From contig RAYM01000043.1 of assembly GCA_003611805.1 (NCBI GenBank), positions 1 through 53,355 of the forward strand: DNA of 53,355 nt. Direction: 5' to 3'. The DNA comes from a bacterium 1xD42-87. GTDB lineage: Bacteria > Bacillota > Clostridia > Lachnospirales > Lachnospiraceae. Within the stretch, counting starts at the first letter, position 1; every line of letters begins with the position of its first letter. The notes beneath the pieces were generated by a model, which was given only the letters and a program-made list of their open reading frames with translations, searched no databases and was not told where the DNA came from. Position numbers and translations under genes: made by a program. Positions 26,935 to 36,113 of the stretch are shown in pieces.

Positions 26935-28902
26935 ATGAAAATTACTTTAAAAGACGGTTCGTTTAAAGAGTATGCGAAGGCGATGAGCATCTACGACATT
27001 GCGCTGGATATTTCCGAGGGGCTGGCGCGCGCGGCGTGCGCCGGGGAAGTGGACGGCAAGGTGGAGGATCTGCGCACGGTCATTGACCGGGACTGCAGCC
27101 TGAACATTCTCACGGCCAACGATCCGGAAGGGCTTAAGGTGGTCAGACACACGGCGTCCCATGTGCTGGCGGAGGCGGTGAAGCGTCTGTTCCCGGAGGC
27201 GAAGGTGACCATCGGTCCCGCCATTGCGGAAGGATTCTACTACGATTTCGACGCCGCGCCTTTTTCCAGAGAGGATCTGGATAAGCTGGAAGCGGAGATG
27301 AAGAAGATCATCAAGGAAGGGCACAAGCTGGAGCGGTTTACCCTTCCGAGAGCGGAAGCGATTAAGCTTATGGAAGAAAGAAACGAGCCGTACAAGGTGG
27401 AGCTGATTCAGGACTTGCCGGAGGATGCGGAGATTTCTTTCTATGACCAGGGCGGTTTTGTGGATCTGTGTGCGGGACCTCACCTGATGAGCACGAAAAA
27501 TATCAAGGCATACAAGCTGATTTCCTCTTCTATGGCATATTGGAGGGGCGATTCTGACAGGGCTCAGTTACAGCGCATCTACGGTACCGCTTTTGCGAAA
27601 AAGGAGGAGCTGGAAGCATATCTGGAGCATTTGGAGGATATCAAGCGCCGTGACCATAACAAGCTGGGGCGCGAGATGGAACTGTTCACCACGGTGGACG
27701 TGATCGGGCAGGGTCTGCCGCTTCTTTTGCCGAAGGGTACGAAGATGGTGATGAAGCTGCAGCGCTGGATCGAGGATCTGGAGGATAAGGAGTGGGGCTA
27801 TGTGCGGACGAAGACCCCGCTTATGGCAAAGAGCGACCTGTATAAAATGTCCGGGCATTGGGACCACTATAAGGACGGCATGTTTGTGTTGGGGGATGAG
27901 GAGAAGGATAAAGAGGTGTTTGCGCTGCGTCCGATGACCTGTCCGTTCCAGTATTACTGCTACAAGAACACGCAGCATTCTTACCGGGATCTGCCGATTC
28001 GATACGGCGAGACGTCCACCCTTTTCAGAAACGAGGACTCCGGCGAAATGCACGGACTGACCCGTGTGCGACAGTTCACAATCTCTGAGGGGCACCTGAT
28101 TATGAGACCTGACCAGATGGTGGAGGAGTTTAAGAACTGTATCGCGCTGGCAAAATATATTATGTCAACCTTGGGGCTGCTAGGTGATATCACCTGGCAT
28201 CTGTCCAAGTGGGACCCGGAGAACCCGGAGAAATATATCGGTGAGCCAGAGGTATGGAACGAGACGGAGGCGCATATCCGCGATATCCTGATCGAGTTGG
28301 AGATTCCCTTTACGGAGGATGTGGGCGAGGCGGCTTTCTACGGACCGAAGGTGGATATCAACGCCCGCAATGTCTACGGCAAAGAGGACACCATGATTAC
28401 CGTTCAGTGGGATGCCCTTCTGGCGGAGCAGTTTGATATGTATTATATCGATCAGAACGGCGACAAGGTACGCCCCGGCATCATTCACAGGACGTCGCTG
28501 GGCTGTTACGAGCGGACGCTGGCGTGGCTGATTGAAAAGTATGCGGGCAAGTTCCCGACGTGGCTGTGCCCGGAGCAGGTCAGAGTGCTTACGATCTCCG
28601 AAAAGTATGACGAGTACGCGGAGGAGATTCGCAAAGAGCTGGCAGGAAACGATATCGATGTGACGGTAGATAACCGGTCGGAGAAAATCGGCTTTAAGAT
28701 TCGCGAGGCGAGGCTGGCGAAGGTGCCTTATATGCTCGTAGTCGGCGCGCAGGAGGCGGAGGATAAGACGGTGTCTGTCAGAAGCCGCTACGCAGGGGAC
28801 GAGGGCGTGAAGCCGCTCGGTGATTTTATTGACCAAATCTGCAAGGAAATCCGCACAAAGGAGATCAGGCAGGAGATACCGCAGGACGAAAAAAAGCAAT
28901 AA
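26935..28902 (+). CDS. thrS: Threonyl-tRNA synthetase
   Basis: A 655-residue protein of normal length. Domains in order: TGS (1-60, MKITLKDGSFKEYAKAMSIY), the editing domain with the HxxxH zinc-like motif HTASH, the class II catalytic core (motif 2 FRNEDSGEMHGLTRVRQF at about residue 365), and the C-terminal anticodon-binding domain (EQVRVLTISEKYDEYAE). It attaches threonine to tRNA-Thr in the cytoplasm. GGAGAAAAGAC precedes the ATG. It is regulated by the T-box at 26,035-26,293. Codon use is G+C-rich and ordinary for this chromosome. Assignment is certain. Confidence 0.98.
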   Translation: MKITLKDGSFKEYAKAMSIYDIALDISEGLARAACAGEVDGKVEDLRTVIDRDCSLNILTANDPEGLKVVRHTASHVLAEAVKRLFPEAKVTIGPAIAEGFYYDFDAAPFSREDLDKLEAEMKKIIKEGHKLERFTLPRAEAIKLMEERNEPYKVELIQDLPEDAEISFYDQGGFVDLCAGPHLMSTKNIKAYKLISSSMAYWRGDSDRAQLQRIYGTAFAKKEELEAYLEHLEDIKRRDHNKLGREMELFTTVDVIGQGLPLLLPKGTKMVMKLQRWIEDLEDKEWGYVRTKTPLMAKSDLYKMSGHWDHYKDGMFVLGDEEKDKEVFALRPMTCPFQYYCYKNTQHSYRDLPIRYGETSTLFRNEDSGEMHGLTRVRQFTISEGHLIMRPDQMVEEFKNCIALAKYIMSTLGLLGDITWHLSKWDPENPEKYIGEPEVWNETEAHIRDILIELEIPFTEDVGEAAFYGPKVDINARNVYGKEDTMITVQWDALLAEQFDMYYIDQNGDKVRPGIIHRTSLGCYERTLAWLIEKYAGKFPTWLCPEQVRVLTISEKYDEYAEEIRKELAGNDIDVTVDNRSEKIGFKIREARLAKVPYMLVVGAQEAEDKTVSVRSRYAGDEGVKPLGDFIDQICKEIRTKEIRQEIPQDEKKQ

Positions 28903-29022
28903 CGTTTTGCATCTGATCAGCAGAAGCTTGTAAAGGCAGGGGACAGATGTGGGAAAAGCGTAAGAAAGCGCGGGTGAAAATGACCGGATGCGTCAGCCCG
29001 CATGGTATGGAGTGCGCACGGT

Positions 29023-30828
29023 ATGAATTTTAGGGAAAAAATGACGGGCAGGGATATCGCGGGTTTTGCCCTGCTCGGACTCAGCCTTATCATGCTCTGC
29101 AGGAGCGTGATGCTGTGCTTTAGCAATGATATCTGGTACGACGAGCTGTTCACCGTGGGTCTGGCGGAGCATTCCTACGGTGAACTGGTTCGCCTCACAG
29201 CGGCAGATGTGCATCCGCCGCTGTATTATTGTATTGTCAAATTATTTTCGGACTTATGTAAACTAATCATGCCCGAAGCAGGTACGATCATCCCGGCGAA
29301 GATCGTGTCGGTGCTGCCGTATTTTATTCTGCTGCTCTATGCGGTTACCTTTATCAGAAAGCGGTTCGGCATGTTTGTGGGCGGGATGTTTTTGTTCTGC
29401 GTGACGGCAATGCCCCAGCTTTCCGCCTACACGGTGGAGATGCGGATGTACGGCTGGGCGCTGCTTTTTGTGACGGCTGCTTTTCTGCACGCTTACGCGC
29501 TGAATAAAAGTTATGTAAACTACAGTCTCCACGGTGCGGCTCTCGTCCTCTACGGTCTGGCGGCGGCTTACACCCAGTACTTTGCCTGTGTGGCGGTTGT
29601 CATGGTTTACCTGTTTCTTCTGCTTGCATTCTGGCTTCGGGACGGGCGGCGGATCAGGGAGTGGCTTCTTTATGTGGCGGTGTCTGTGATCTGCTATGTG
29701 CCATGGCTGTCTGCACTGGCGGGGCAGCTCGGCGAGGTCAGCGAGAATTACTGGATTCTGCCGTTGACGTGGCGGTCTCTGGGCGGCTGTGTGAAATTCC
29801 TGATGAAGCCTGCGTTTACGGATGAAAGGGTAAACATGGTTCTTGCGGTGATTTTGTCTGCCGCGTACCTTGGAATATGGTGTCGGTGGCTGCTGAAACT
29901 CTACCATAGCAGGAGAGAAAGAGGAATAAAGCGGGAAATACAGGGAACGGTAAAAAATCCGAAAACAGAGCTAAGAGAGAAAAACGGACGGGATCACGGA
30001 GAACGGGCAGGATTATGGACAACGGACGCAGCCGGGACAGCAGAACGGTTCTGCCTCGCCACGGCGGGCGTCGGTGTTCTGGCAGGTCTGGTAGCTTTCG
30101 GGTTTGCGGCATCGTTTCTGATCCGCCCGGTTTTTGTGTACCGCTATATGATACCTGCGGCGGGGTGTTTCTGGCTGGGATTTGCGCTCTGCCTGAATGA
30201 GATGTTATGTAAACAAAAGTGGACGAAGGGCGAAGGCGATAGCGCCGGAGACATCGATGAAAAGTTATGTAAACTGAATGGAAAATTTCACACAGCGGAA
30301 AATCGTCTTGTAGATAGACATAACATAAGTGCCCGTAATATGGAAAGAGACATAATTTCCCGCGTAGCCGGGATTTTGCTCGCGCTTCTTGTCGTTATAG
30401 TCGGTCTGCGGGACTACCGCGCGTTCATGGGCGAGGAGGAATACAAAATTCGTCTGATGGCAGAGACAGAAAAGGCGCTTGCCATGATCGGTCCGCAGGA
30501 CAGTGTCCTTTATAATTTCGACCAGGTGCAGGCTGTGACGGGGTATTATCTGCCGGGGACGACAGCGCGCTTTTTGTGGCGTGCGGAAGGAGAAAAGCTC
30601 ATTCAGGAAATTACTTCACCCTGCGGCACGGTGGAAGAGCCGGAGGAGCTTCGGGAAATACTTGATACAGCCAGGGAGAAAGAAACGGAAAAAAGTTTAT
30701 GGTTTATCGGAAGCTTTAACAGCAGGGAGGATATCGTGAGAGAGTGGCGCGGCGCCGGGCTCGAAGTGGAAGAAATGGGGAGCTTTTTGCTGGAAAGGTA
30801 CTGGTTTAATCTGTATAAAATTTCATAA
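29023..30828 (+). CDS. GT-C fold membrane glycosyltransferase (ArnT/GT39-like)
   Basis: A 601-residue integral membrane protein with about ten hydrophobic helices and a GT-C signature: DIWYDELFTVGL just after the first helix holds the acidic pair (D, then D/E). VHPPLYYCIV follows as in dolichyl/undecaprenyl-phosphate mannosyltransferase-like proteins. It would transfer a sugar from a lipid carrier on the outer face of the membrane; the acceptor is unknown. A hydrophilic, poorly conserved-looking insertion (about 30,195-30,350; WTKGEGDSAGDIDEK) sits between helices. Four copies of the TTATGTAAAC motif lie in the gene, two of them in this insertion. The ATG at 29,023 is chosen; ATG at 29,002 is also possible. 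Confidence 0.75.
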   Translation: MNFREKMTGRDIAGFALLGLSLIMLCRSVMLCFSNDIWYDELFTVGLAEHSYGELVRLTAADVHPPLYYCIVKLFSDLCKLIMPEAGTIIPAKIVSVLPYFILLLYAVTFIRKRFGMFVGGMFLFCVTAMPQLSAYTVEMRMYGWALLFVTAAFLHAYALNKSYVNYSLHGAALVLYGLAAAYTQYFACVAVVMVYLFLLLAFWLRDGRRIREWLLYVAVSVICYVPWLSALAGQLGEVSENYWILPLTWRSLGGCVKFLMKPAFTDERVNMVLAVILSAAYLGIWCRWLLKLYHSRRERGIKREIQGTVKNPKTELREKNGRDHGERAGLWTTDAAGTAERFCLATAGVGVLAGLVAFGFAASFLIRPVFVYRYMIPAAGCFWLGFALCLNEMLCKQKWTKGEGDSAGDIDEKLCKLNGKFHTAENRLVDRHNISARNMERDIISRVAGILLALLVVIVGLRDYRAFMGEEEYKIRLMAETEKALAMIGPQDSVLYNFDQVQAVTGYYLPGTTARFLWRAEGEKLIQEITSPCGTVEEPEELREILDTAREKETEKSLWFIGSFNSREDIVREWRGAGLEVEEMGSFLLERYWFNLYKIS

Positions 30829-30945
30829 CAACGGAAATAATACTCCATGACGGAAATATAGAGTATGACAGACTGTGTCAGGGCGCACGGGATGCGGTTT
30901 GTCAAAAGCACTGGAATGAGTGCGCAGAAAGGTGGAGTATTTGAC

Positions 30946-31260
30946 ATGGCGGAATTAAAATGTGGCGTGGAAAACTGCAGTTACAATCAGGAGAATTATT
31001 GCTGTAAGGGCGATATTATGGTGGGAGGTACGCATGCCTGCGACTGTGACGGCACCTGCTGCGAGAGTTTTTCCCAGAGGCGGGATGACGCTTATGTAAG
31101 TTCATTGGAGCATCCCTGCCGCACGATCAGCATCGACTGCGAGGCGGAAAAGTGCGTATACAATTCAAATTACAAGTGTCACGCGGAGCATGTGGATATC
31201 AGGGGCTGCGGTGCGTGCGACTGCAGGCAGACCCAGTGTGCGACCTTCCGTGAGGCATAA
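30946..31260 (+). CDS. DUF1540 protein (two Cys-rich repeats)
   Basis: A 104-residue protein from the ATG at 30,946, preceded by GAAAGGTGG. The two halves each have the DUF1540 pattern: C-x-(V/A)-x-x-C-x-Y-N, then CH/GCDC. They begin CGVENCSYNQENYCC and CEAEKCVYNSNYKC. These small cysteine-rich proteins probably bind metal or form iron-sulphur or zinc centres; function unknown, frequent in spore-forming Clostridia. It is closely followed by a lipoprotein gene. Confidence 0.9.
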   Translation: MAELKCGVENCSYNQENYCCKGDIMVGGTHACDCDGTCCESFSQRRDDAYVSSLEHPCRTISIDCEAEKCVYNSNYKCHAEHVDIRGCGACDCRQTQCATFREA

Positions 31261-31350
31261 ACTTGCCAGTTTTGAAATTTTATATTACAATGGTTGTGAT
31301 GGGCGCAAGACGTTTGGCTTGCGTCCTCTGACTATATGGGAAAGGCAAAC

Positions 31351-32151
31351 ATGATTATGCACGGAAAAAGAATAAAGTGTCTCCTTCTCGCAATGTTCGG
31401 AGCTGCCCTTGTGGGCTGCGGGAACGGAGAGGCTGTACATACAAGCGCAGAGGCGGCGCAGGCTGAGAATGCCGGGGCTGCGGACACAGAAGCCGACATT
31501 TCGGAAACAGGAGAAGTGGGGGAGGCGGAAACCACGGAAGGGGAAGAAGCGGAAGACGGCGAAGTACAGGAGACAGAAGCTCCGAATACGGGAGAAAGCG
31601 CTGGACCGGTCACGGACGGAAATTTTATGGCTCCGGTTGAAATGGATGAAAATCTGAAAAACCAGCTGGCGGAAGAAATGCTGGAAGAAAATGAGATGGA
31701 TACTTCCGTTGTGGAGAGCGCGCCCGTCACAAAGGGATGCAGTTTTACCTTGCCGGAAGCTTTTTCGGAGTCGGAGGATATCGAGGGTATGTATGTGACC
31801 AGACGCTATCCGATCGACGCCTCTACCATATATTATGTGGCGCTTGGCAGGGACGTGGCGCTGCAGCTTATGACGGAGGAAACCTTCAAGGCGCAGGCGG
31901 AGGAAAATTTCCGCAAGGAGTACGGGGAAGAAATTGAGGTGACGATCGACAGTTTTGAGAGCATTCGGATCGACGGCTGCCCGGCTTTCCGGATTCTGTG
32001 CCACTATCAGGTGGGTGATACGCAGATCACGCAGCTGGAATATGCGATCAACGCGGATAAGAGCTATGTGATCACTTATTCCCAGACCTCTGACTATGAT
32101 CGCATGGAGGAGTATGAGGCGAGTGCGGAGACGATTCATTTGGAATTTTGA
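31351..32151 (+). CDS. Hypothetical lipoprotein (266 aa)
   Basis: The start at 31,351 or 31,357 follows AAAGG; the ORF's first ATG at 31,336 has no ribosome site. The signal peptide has a lipobox ALVGC, followed by a long low-complexity acidic Ala/Glu linker and a globular domain from about residue 115 (CSFTLPEAFSESEDIEGMYV, then STIYYVALG). I recognise no family beyond 'substrate-free' Lachnospiraceae lipoproteins. It is membrane-anchored on the outer face. Confidence 0.75.
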   Translation: MIMHGKRIKCLLLAMFGAALVGCGNGEAVHTSAEAAQAENAGAADTEADISETGEVGEAETTEGEEAEDGEVQETEAPNTGESAGPVTDGNFMAPVEMDENLKNQLAEEMLEENEMDTSVVESAPVTKGCSFTLPEAFSESEDIEGMYVTRRYPIDASTIYYVALGRDVALQLMTEETFKAQAEENFRKEYGEEIEVTIDSFESIRIDGCPAFRILCHYQVGDTQITQLEYAINADKSYVITYSQTSDYDRMEEYEASAETIHLEF

Positions 32152-32318
32152 GGGCATATTTAGGAAGTTATGACAAAGGCAGGTTGACAGTGAAGATTTT
32201 ACACATTACAATTTGGAGTAAATCCATATAGGATTTAGAATTTGGAATAAAATATAGATATCGGCACGGTTGTGTTGATATACACCACACTTGTGAAAAT
32301 GAAGGAGGATTTAAGGAA

Positions 32319-32843
32319 ATGAAGAAATTATTGGCATTAAGTTTTGCTTTGGCGCTTACTTTCTCTACAACTGTATGTGCAGCGGAGACGGTTGTACCTG
32401 AAAAGGATTTTGGCGAACTTGACACACTGGCATATTGTGTGGAAAAGTCTCTTCCCGAGTATACTTCTAACGCAGTGGCTGATATGGACGGCGTTCGCGA
32501 TCAGGCGAAGATCGCATCCGGCAGCAACATGTTTACCGAAGGCAAAGAGACCAATGCTACCTGTGTTGTTGATAAGGTAAATGTGGCAGCGCTCAGATAT
32601 GCGCAGCAGAAGGCAGAACAGGTTGGCGGCACCATGCTGACAGTTGTTGAACTTTCCGCTCCCGGCGTTAACCTTGTAGACGCTCAGGTTGCACTGAGAA
32701 TCGAAGGTGTAAAGGCTGGCGATGCTGTTACTGCTTACAGATGCGTGAAAGGCGACTGGGTAGCAGTTGACGTTACGGCAGTGGCTGACGACAGCGTCAG
32801 CATCAGTTTCCCTCAGAAGGGTATCTACACATTTATTAAATAA
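32319..32843 (+). CDS. Secreted hypothetical protein (174 aa)
   Basis: A clear Sec signal peptide (MKKLLALSFALALTFSTTVC, cleaved near CAAETV) is followed by about 150 residues with beta-rich character. The C-terminal part (APGVNLVDAQVALRIEGVKA, then GDWVAVDVTAVADDSVSISF) resembles a small bacterial Ig-like or carbohydrate-binding sandwich, but I cannot name the family. AAGGAGG precedes the ATG. It is secreted without lipidation or anchor. Confidence 0.75.
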   Translation: MKKLLALSFALALTFSTTVCAAETVVPEKDFGELDTLAYCVEKSLPEYTSNAVADMDGVRDQAKIASGSNMFTEGKETNATCVVDKVNVAALRYAQQKAEQVGGTMLTVVELSAPGVNLVDAQVALRIEGVKAGDAVTAYRCVKGDWVAVDVTAVADDSVSISFPQKGIYTFIK

Positions 32844-32891
32844 TGGAATTGGCATCTGATAATGACATGATATGAACGACAAGTGTGGATA

Positions 32892-32926
32892 TGCGGGCTG
32901 GTTTTGAAAACCGGTCCGCTTTATTT
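32892..32926 (+). terminator. Terminator after secreted-protein gene
   Basis: GCGGGCTGGTTTT pairs with AAAACCGGTCCGC, followed by TTTATTTG. Confidence 0.65.
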
Positions 32927-32954
32927 GAAAAGGAAGCGGGAAAGAAAAAAGAGG

Positions 32955-32984
32955 TTGACATATACCCGAGGCATGTGATATAGT
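32955..32984 (+). promoter_or_regulatory. Promoter for infC-rpmI-rplT
   Basis: -35 TTGACA (32,955) and -10 TATAGT (32,979) with an 18-bp spacer, ahead of the infC leader. Confidence 0.75.
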
Positions 32985-32989
32985 CACTA

Positions 32990-33194
32990 ATGTGCAAAAG
33001 CACAGACAACCAAGCAGGGCATCCGCTCTCACCTTGCAACGATTACAGTTCGCAAGCGTTCATAACTTATTTACTGTCTTAGGGGCGGTGTTTATGAGCG
33101 GGTGGATAGCAAAGGTTGTCTGCTCCTTTTTTGCGCGGATAAGCAGAAAAGGAAGGCTTATGAACAGACAGTTTTCTTATGGGAGGGTAAAACA
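32990..33194 (+). promoter_or_regulatory. infC leader with attenuator (L20-leader-like)
   Basis: About 205 nt of untranslated leader lie between the promoter and the infC start. GAGCGGGTGG... pairs with ...TTGTCTGCTC and is followed by TTTTTT (33,094-33,132), a terminator-like attenuator of the type that L20 controls in Firmicutes. The stem has many G-U pairs, so the prediction is moderate. Confidence 0.5.
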
Positions 33195-33701
33195 ATTAGC
33201 GACTTATTTATCAATGAGCAGATCAGAGACAGAGAAGTACGGGTGATCGGTGCAGACGGGGAACAGCTCGGTGTCATGCCGACAAGAGAAGCGATGAAAC
33301 TTGCGGAGGAAGCGGGAGTGGATCTGGTGAAGATCGCGCCTACGGCGAAACCTCCTGTCTGTAAGATTGTGGACTACGGCAAGTTTAAGTATGAACAGGC
33401 GAGAAAAGACAAGGAAGCGAAGAAAAAGCAGAAGATCGTTGAGATTAAAGAGATCCGTCTTTCTCCCAATATCGATACCAACGATTTGAACACGAAAGTA
33501 AACGCCGCCAGAAAGTTTATTACCAAGGGTGACAGGGTGAAGGTTACCTTGCGTTTCCGTGGTCGTGAGATGGCGCATATGAATACCAGTAAGCACATAC
33601 TGGATGATTTCGCGGAGGCTCTTTCCGACATTGCGGTGATGGATAAGGTGCCGAAGGTGGAAGGCAGAAGCATGACGATGTTTTTAGCTGAGAAGCGTTA
33701 A
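33195..33701 (+). CDS. infC: Translation initiation factor IF-3, start codon ATT
   Basis: 168 residues. The IF-3 core begins INEQIRDREVRVIG and ends KVEGRSMTMFLAEKR. The best start is the ATT at 33,195: GGGAGG lies 8 nt upstream and homologs start just before INEQ. An ATT start is established for infC in other bacteria, where IF-3 itself restricts it and so controls its own level. A longer frame from GTG at 33,102 would put the leader and its attenuator inside the protein and is rejected. IF-3 binds the 30S subunit and checks initiation. It forms the usual operon with rpmI and rplT. Confidence 0.93.
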   Translation: MSDLFINEQIRDREVRVIGADGEQLGVMPTREAMKLAEEAGVDLVKIAPTAKPPVCKIVDYGKFKYEQARKDKEAKKKQKIVEIKEIRLSPNIDTNDLNTKVNAARKFITKGDRVKVTLRFRGREMAHMNTSKHILDDFAEALSDIAVMDKVPKVEGRSMTMFLAEKR

Positions 33702-33775
33702 GCGATCGGTTAAAATAAATGATATCCCGGGTTGATATCTCGTAACAGGAATAAAAATACAGGAGGAACAGTAAA

Positions 33776-33973
33776 ATGCCGAAAATGAAAACCAGCAGAG
33801 CTGCTGCAAAACGTTTCAAGGTGACCGGAACGGGTAAGTTAAAGAGAAATAAAGCGTATAAGCGCCATATCTTGACCAAGAAGACGAGAAAGACCAAGAG
33901 AAATCTCAGAAAGCCTGCGATGACTGATAAGACGAATGTAAAGAATATGAAGAAGATTCTGCCTTATCTGTAA
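33776..33973 (+). CDS. rpmI: 50S ribosomal protein L35
   Basis: 65 residues, normal length. The N-terminus [20 protein letters not shown] and the body [18 protein letters not shown] are typical. AGGAGGAACAGT precedes the ATG. It lies between infC and rplT as in most Firmicutes and joins the large subunit. Confidence 0.98.
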   Translation: MPKMKTSRAAAKRFKVTGTGKLKRNKAYKRHILTKKTRKTKRNLRKPAMTDKTNVKNMKKILPYL

Positions 33974-34017
33974 GACAGGAGCAGACGAGGGAGTTTGAAA
34001 TTTAGGAGGGAAAAGAC

Positions 34018-34374
34018 ATGGCAAGAATAAAGGGCGGCATGAACGCCAAAAAGAAACATAACAGAGTGTTAAAGCTTGCGAAAGGTTACAGAGGCGCAAG
34101 ATCCAAGCAGTATAGAGTTGCAAAACAGGCTGTGATGAGAGCGCTGGCTTCATCCTATGCCGGCAGAAAAGAGAGAAAGCGCCAGTTCAGACAGCTCTGG
34201 ATTGCGCGTATCAATGCGGCGGCAAGAATGAACGGTCTGTCCTACAGCAGATTTATGTACGGTCTCAAGAATGCAGGCGTTGACATGAACAGGAAGATGC
34301 TTGCGGAGATGGCAGTCAATGATGCGGCGGGCTTTACCAGTCTGGCGGAACTTGCGAAGGCAAATCTGAAATAA
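34018..34374 (+). CDS. rplT: 50S ribosomal protein L20
   Basis: 118 residues, normal length. [20 protein letters not shown] and [20 protein letters not shown] are typical. AGGAGGGAAAAGAC precedes the ATG. L20 binds 23S rRNA early in assembly and in Firmicutes it also represses its own operon through the leader at 32,990-33,194. Confidence 0.98.
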   Translation: MARIKGGMNAKKKHNRVLKLAKGYRGARSKQYRVAKQAVMRALASSYAGRKERKRQFRQLWIARINAAARMNGLSYSRFMYGLKNAGVDMNRKMLAEMAVNDAAGFTSLAELAKANLK

Positions 34375-34557
34375 CGATGAAAATTGAGGGCATGGCGTAT
34401 ACGTCGTGTCCTTTCTTTTCATAGTGTGAGAAGTACTTCTAACCGCTCACAGCAGAGGCTGTTTCGCGGAGAAGTACTAAATCACACACAGGAGAATGCC
34501 CAAAGTACAGGCATTCTCCGAACAGAATCTAAAGAGTACAGAAAACAGGAGGCATTT

Positions 34558-36012
34558 ATGGGAGTATTGGACGGATTACAGCCGGAACGAGTATTTCATT
34601 TTTTTGAGGAGATAAGCCATATTCCTCACGGCTCCGGGAATACCGGGGCGATCAGCGATTATCTGAAAGCGTTTGCGGAAAAGAGAAGTCTTTTTTGCAG
34701 ACAGGACAAGCTTGGCAATGTCATTATCGTTAAGGATGCGTCGCCTGCGAGGAAGGGGGAAGAGCCATATATCCTGCAGGCGCATATGGACATGGTGGCG
34801 GTGTGCGCGCCGGATGCGCAGATTGACATGAAAACCGAACCACTCAGACTGAAAGTGCAGGACGGCAGAATTTCTGCAGAGGGTACCAGTCTCGGCGGCG
34901 ACGACGGGATCGGTGTGGCGTACTGTCTGGCAATTCTGGATGAGGAATCGATTTCCCTGCCCCGTTTGGAAGTGGTTTTGACGGTGGACGAGGAGACCGG
35001 CATGGAGGGTGCGACAGGCATTGATCTGTCCATGCTGCGCGGCAGGCGCATGATCAATCTGGATCAGGAGGAGGAAAGCGTATTCATTACAAGCTGTGCC
35101 GGCGGCGCGAGGGTGGATGTGGAGATTTCCATGGAGCGCGAGGAGGCGCCGGGAAAGTCATATCGGTTTGTGGAGTTTCGGATCACGGGGCTTGCGGGCG
35201 GGCATTCCGGCATGGAGATCGGAAAAGGGCTTGGCAATGCCAACTGGCTTCTGGGGGCGCTGCTCTGCGGGCTTTCCCTGCGCTATGATATCCGTCTGGC
35301 TCAGATGAAAGGGGGACTTGCGGATAACGCCATTCCCCGGGAAGCGGAAGCGGCGGTTTATGTGCGCGAAACGGATCTGGCGGAAATTTTGTCCTATGCG
35401 GAGGCGGAGGAAAAGAAGATGCGGGAGACATTGGGGGATAACGATCCCGGGCTTCAATTGGAAAAAGTCTGCCATGATGTCGTAGTTTCCATCCCGGCGT
35501 ATACGAGAAAGACGACTGCGGATGCGCTCGCCTGTATTTGTAAGCTGCCAAACGGCGTGGTTGATATGAGCGAGGATGTGGAAGGACTGGTGGAAACATC
35601 TTTAAATCTGGGCGTTATGTCTTTGCAGGAAGACGGCTTGCGCCTGTCCTACGCGGTCAGGAGCAGTGTGGATCAGTCAAGGGAAAATCTGTGCAGACAT
35701 ATGATAGAGATTTCGAAGCGGGCGGGCGCTGCAGCGCAGGTCAGAAACGCCTATCCCGGATGGGCATACCGCAAGGATTCTCCCCTGCGGGAAAAGATGG
35801 TGCGGATTTATGAAGAAATGTATGGAAAAAAGCCGGTTCTTGAGGCGATCCATGCGGGGCTGGAGTGCGGCATTCTGTCCGGCAAGATCCCGGATCTGGA
35901 CTGCGTCAGTATCGGACCGGACCTGCAGAACGTGCATACGGCGGAAGAGAGTATGGATATTGAGTCTGTGGGGCGTGTCTGGAATTACCTTCTGGAAGTT
36001 TTAAAACAGTGA
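34558..36012 (+). CDS. pepD: Aminoacyl-histidine dipeptidase (M20 family)
   Basis: A 484-residue protein; the chosen ATG at 34,558 follows AACAGGAGG and opens with MGVLDGLQPERVFHFFEEIS, as homologs do. The zinc-binding M20 residues are visible: H and D in QAHMDMV, D in GGDDGIG, E-E in DEETGMEGA, and a later His near GLECG. It hydrolyses dipeptides such as Xaa-His in the cytoplasm. A hairpin, GGAGAATGCC / GGCATTCTCC (about 34,492-34,520), lies in its leader. Confidence 0.93.
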   Translation: MGVLDGLQPERVFHFFEEISHIPHGSGNTGAISDYLKAFAEKRSLFCRQDKLGNVIIVKDASPARKGEEPYILQAHMDMVAVCAPDAQIDMKTEPLRLKVQDGRISAEGTSLGGDDGIGVAYCLAILDEESISLPRLEVVLTVDEETGMEGATGIDLSMLRGRRMINLDQEEESVFITSCAGGARVDVEISMEREEAPGKSYRFVEFRITGLAGGHSGMEIGKGLGNANWLLGALLCGLSLRYDIRLAQMKGGLADNAIPREAEAAVYVRETDLAEILSYAEAEEKKMRETLGDNDPGLQLEKVCHDVVVSIPAYTRKTTADALACICKLPNGVVDMSEDVEGLVETSLNLGVMSLQEDGLRLSYAVRSSVDQSRENLCRHMIEISKRAGAAAQVRNAYPGWAYRKDSPLREKMVRIYEEMYGKKPVLEAIHAGLECGILSGKIPDLDCVSIGPDLQNVHTAEESMDIESVGRVWNYLLEVLKQ

Positions 36013-36113
36013 ACAAGGAATTGTTGACAGATATTGACAGAAACAGGATTACATCGTAGAGTATAGTTGTCGGAGTTATTTGGCGGGCAGCGTTAACGCA
36101 GGGTGAAACAGTT

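Noticed and set aside
33102..33194. GTG-started 5' extension of infC
   Set aside because: It covers the leader and its attenuator, has no homology to IF-3 and lacks a ribosome site, whereas ATT 33,195 has GGGAGG at the right distance.
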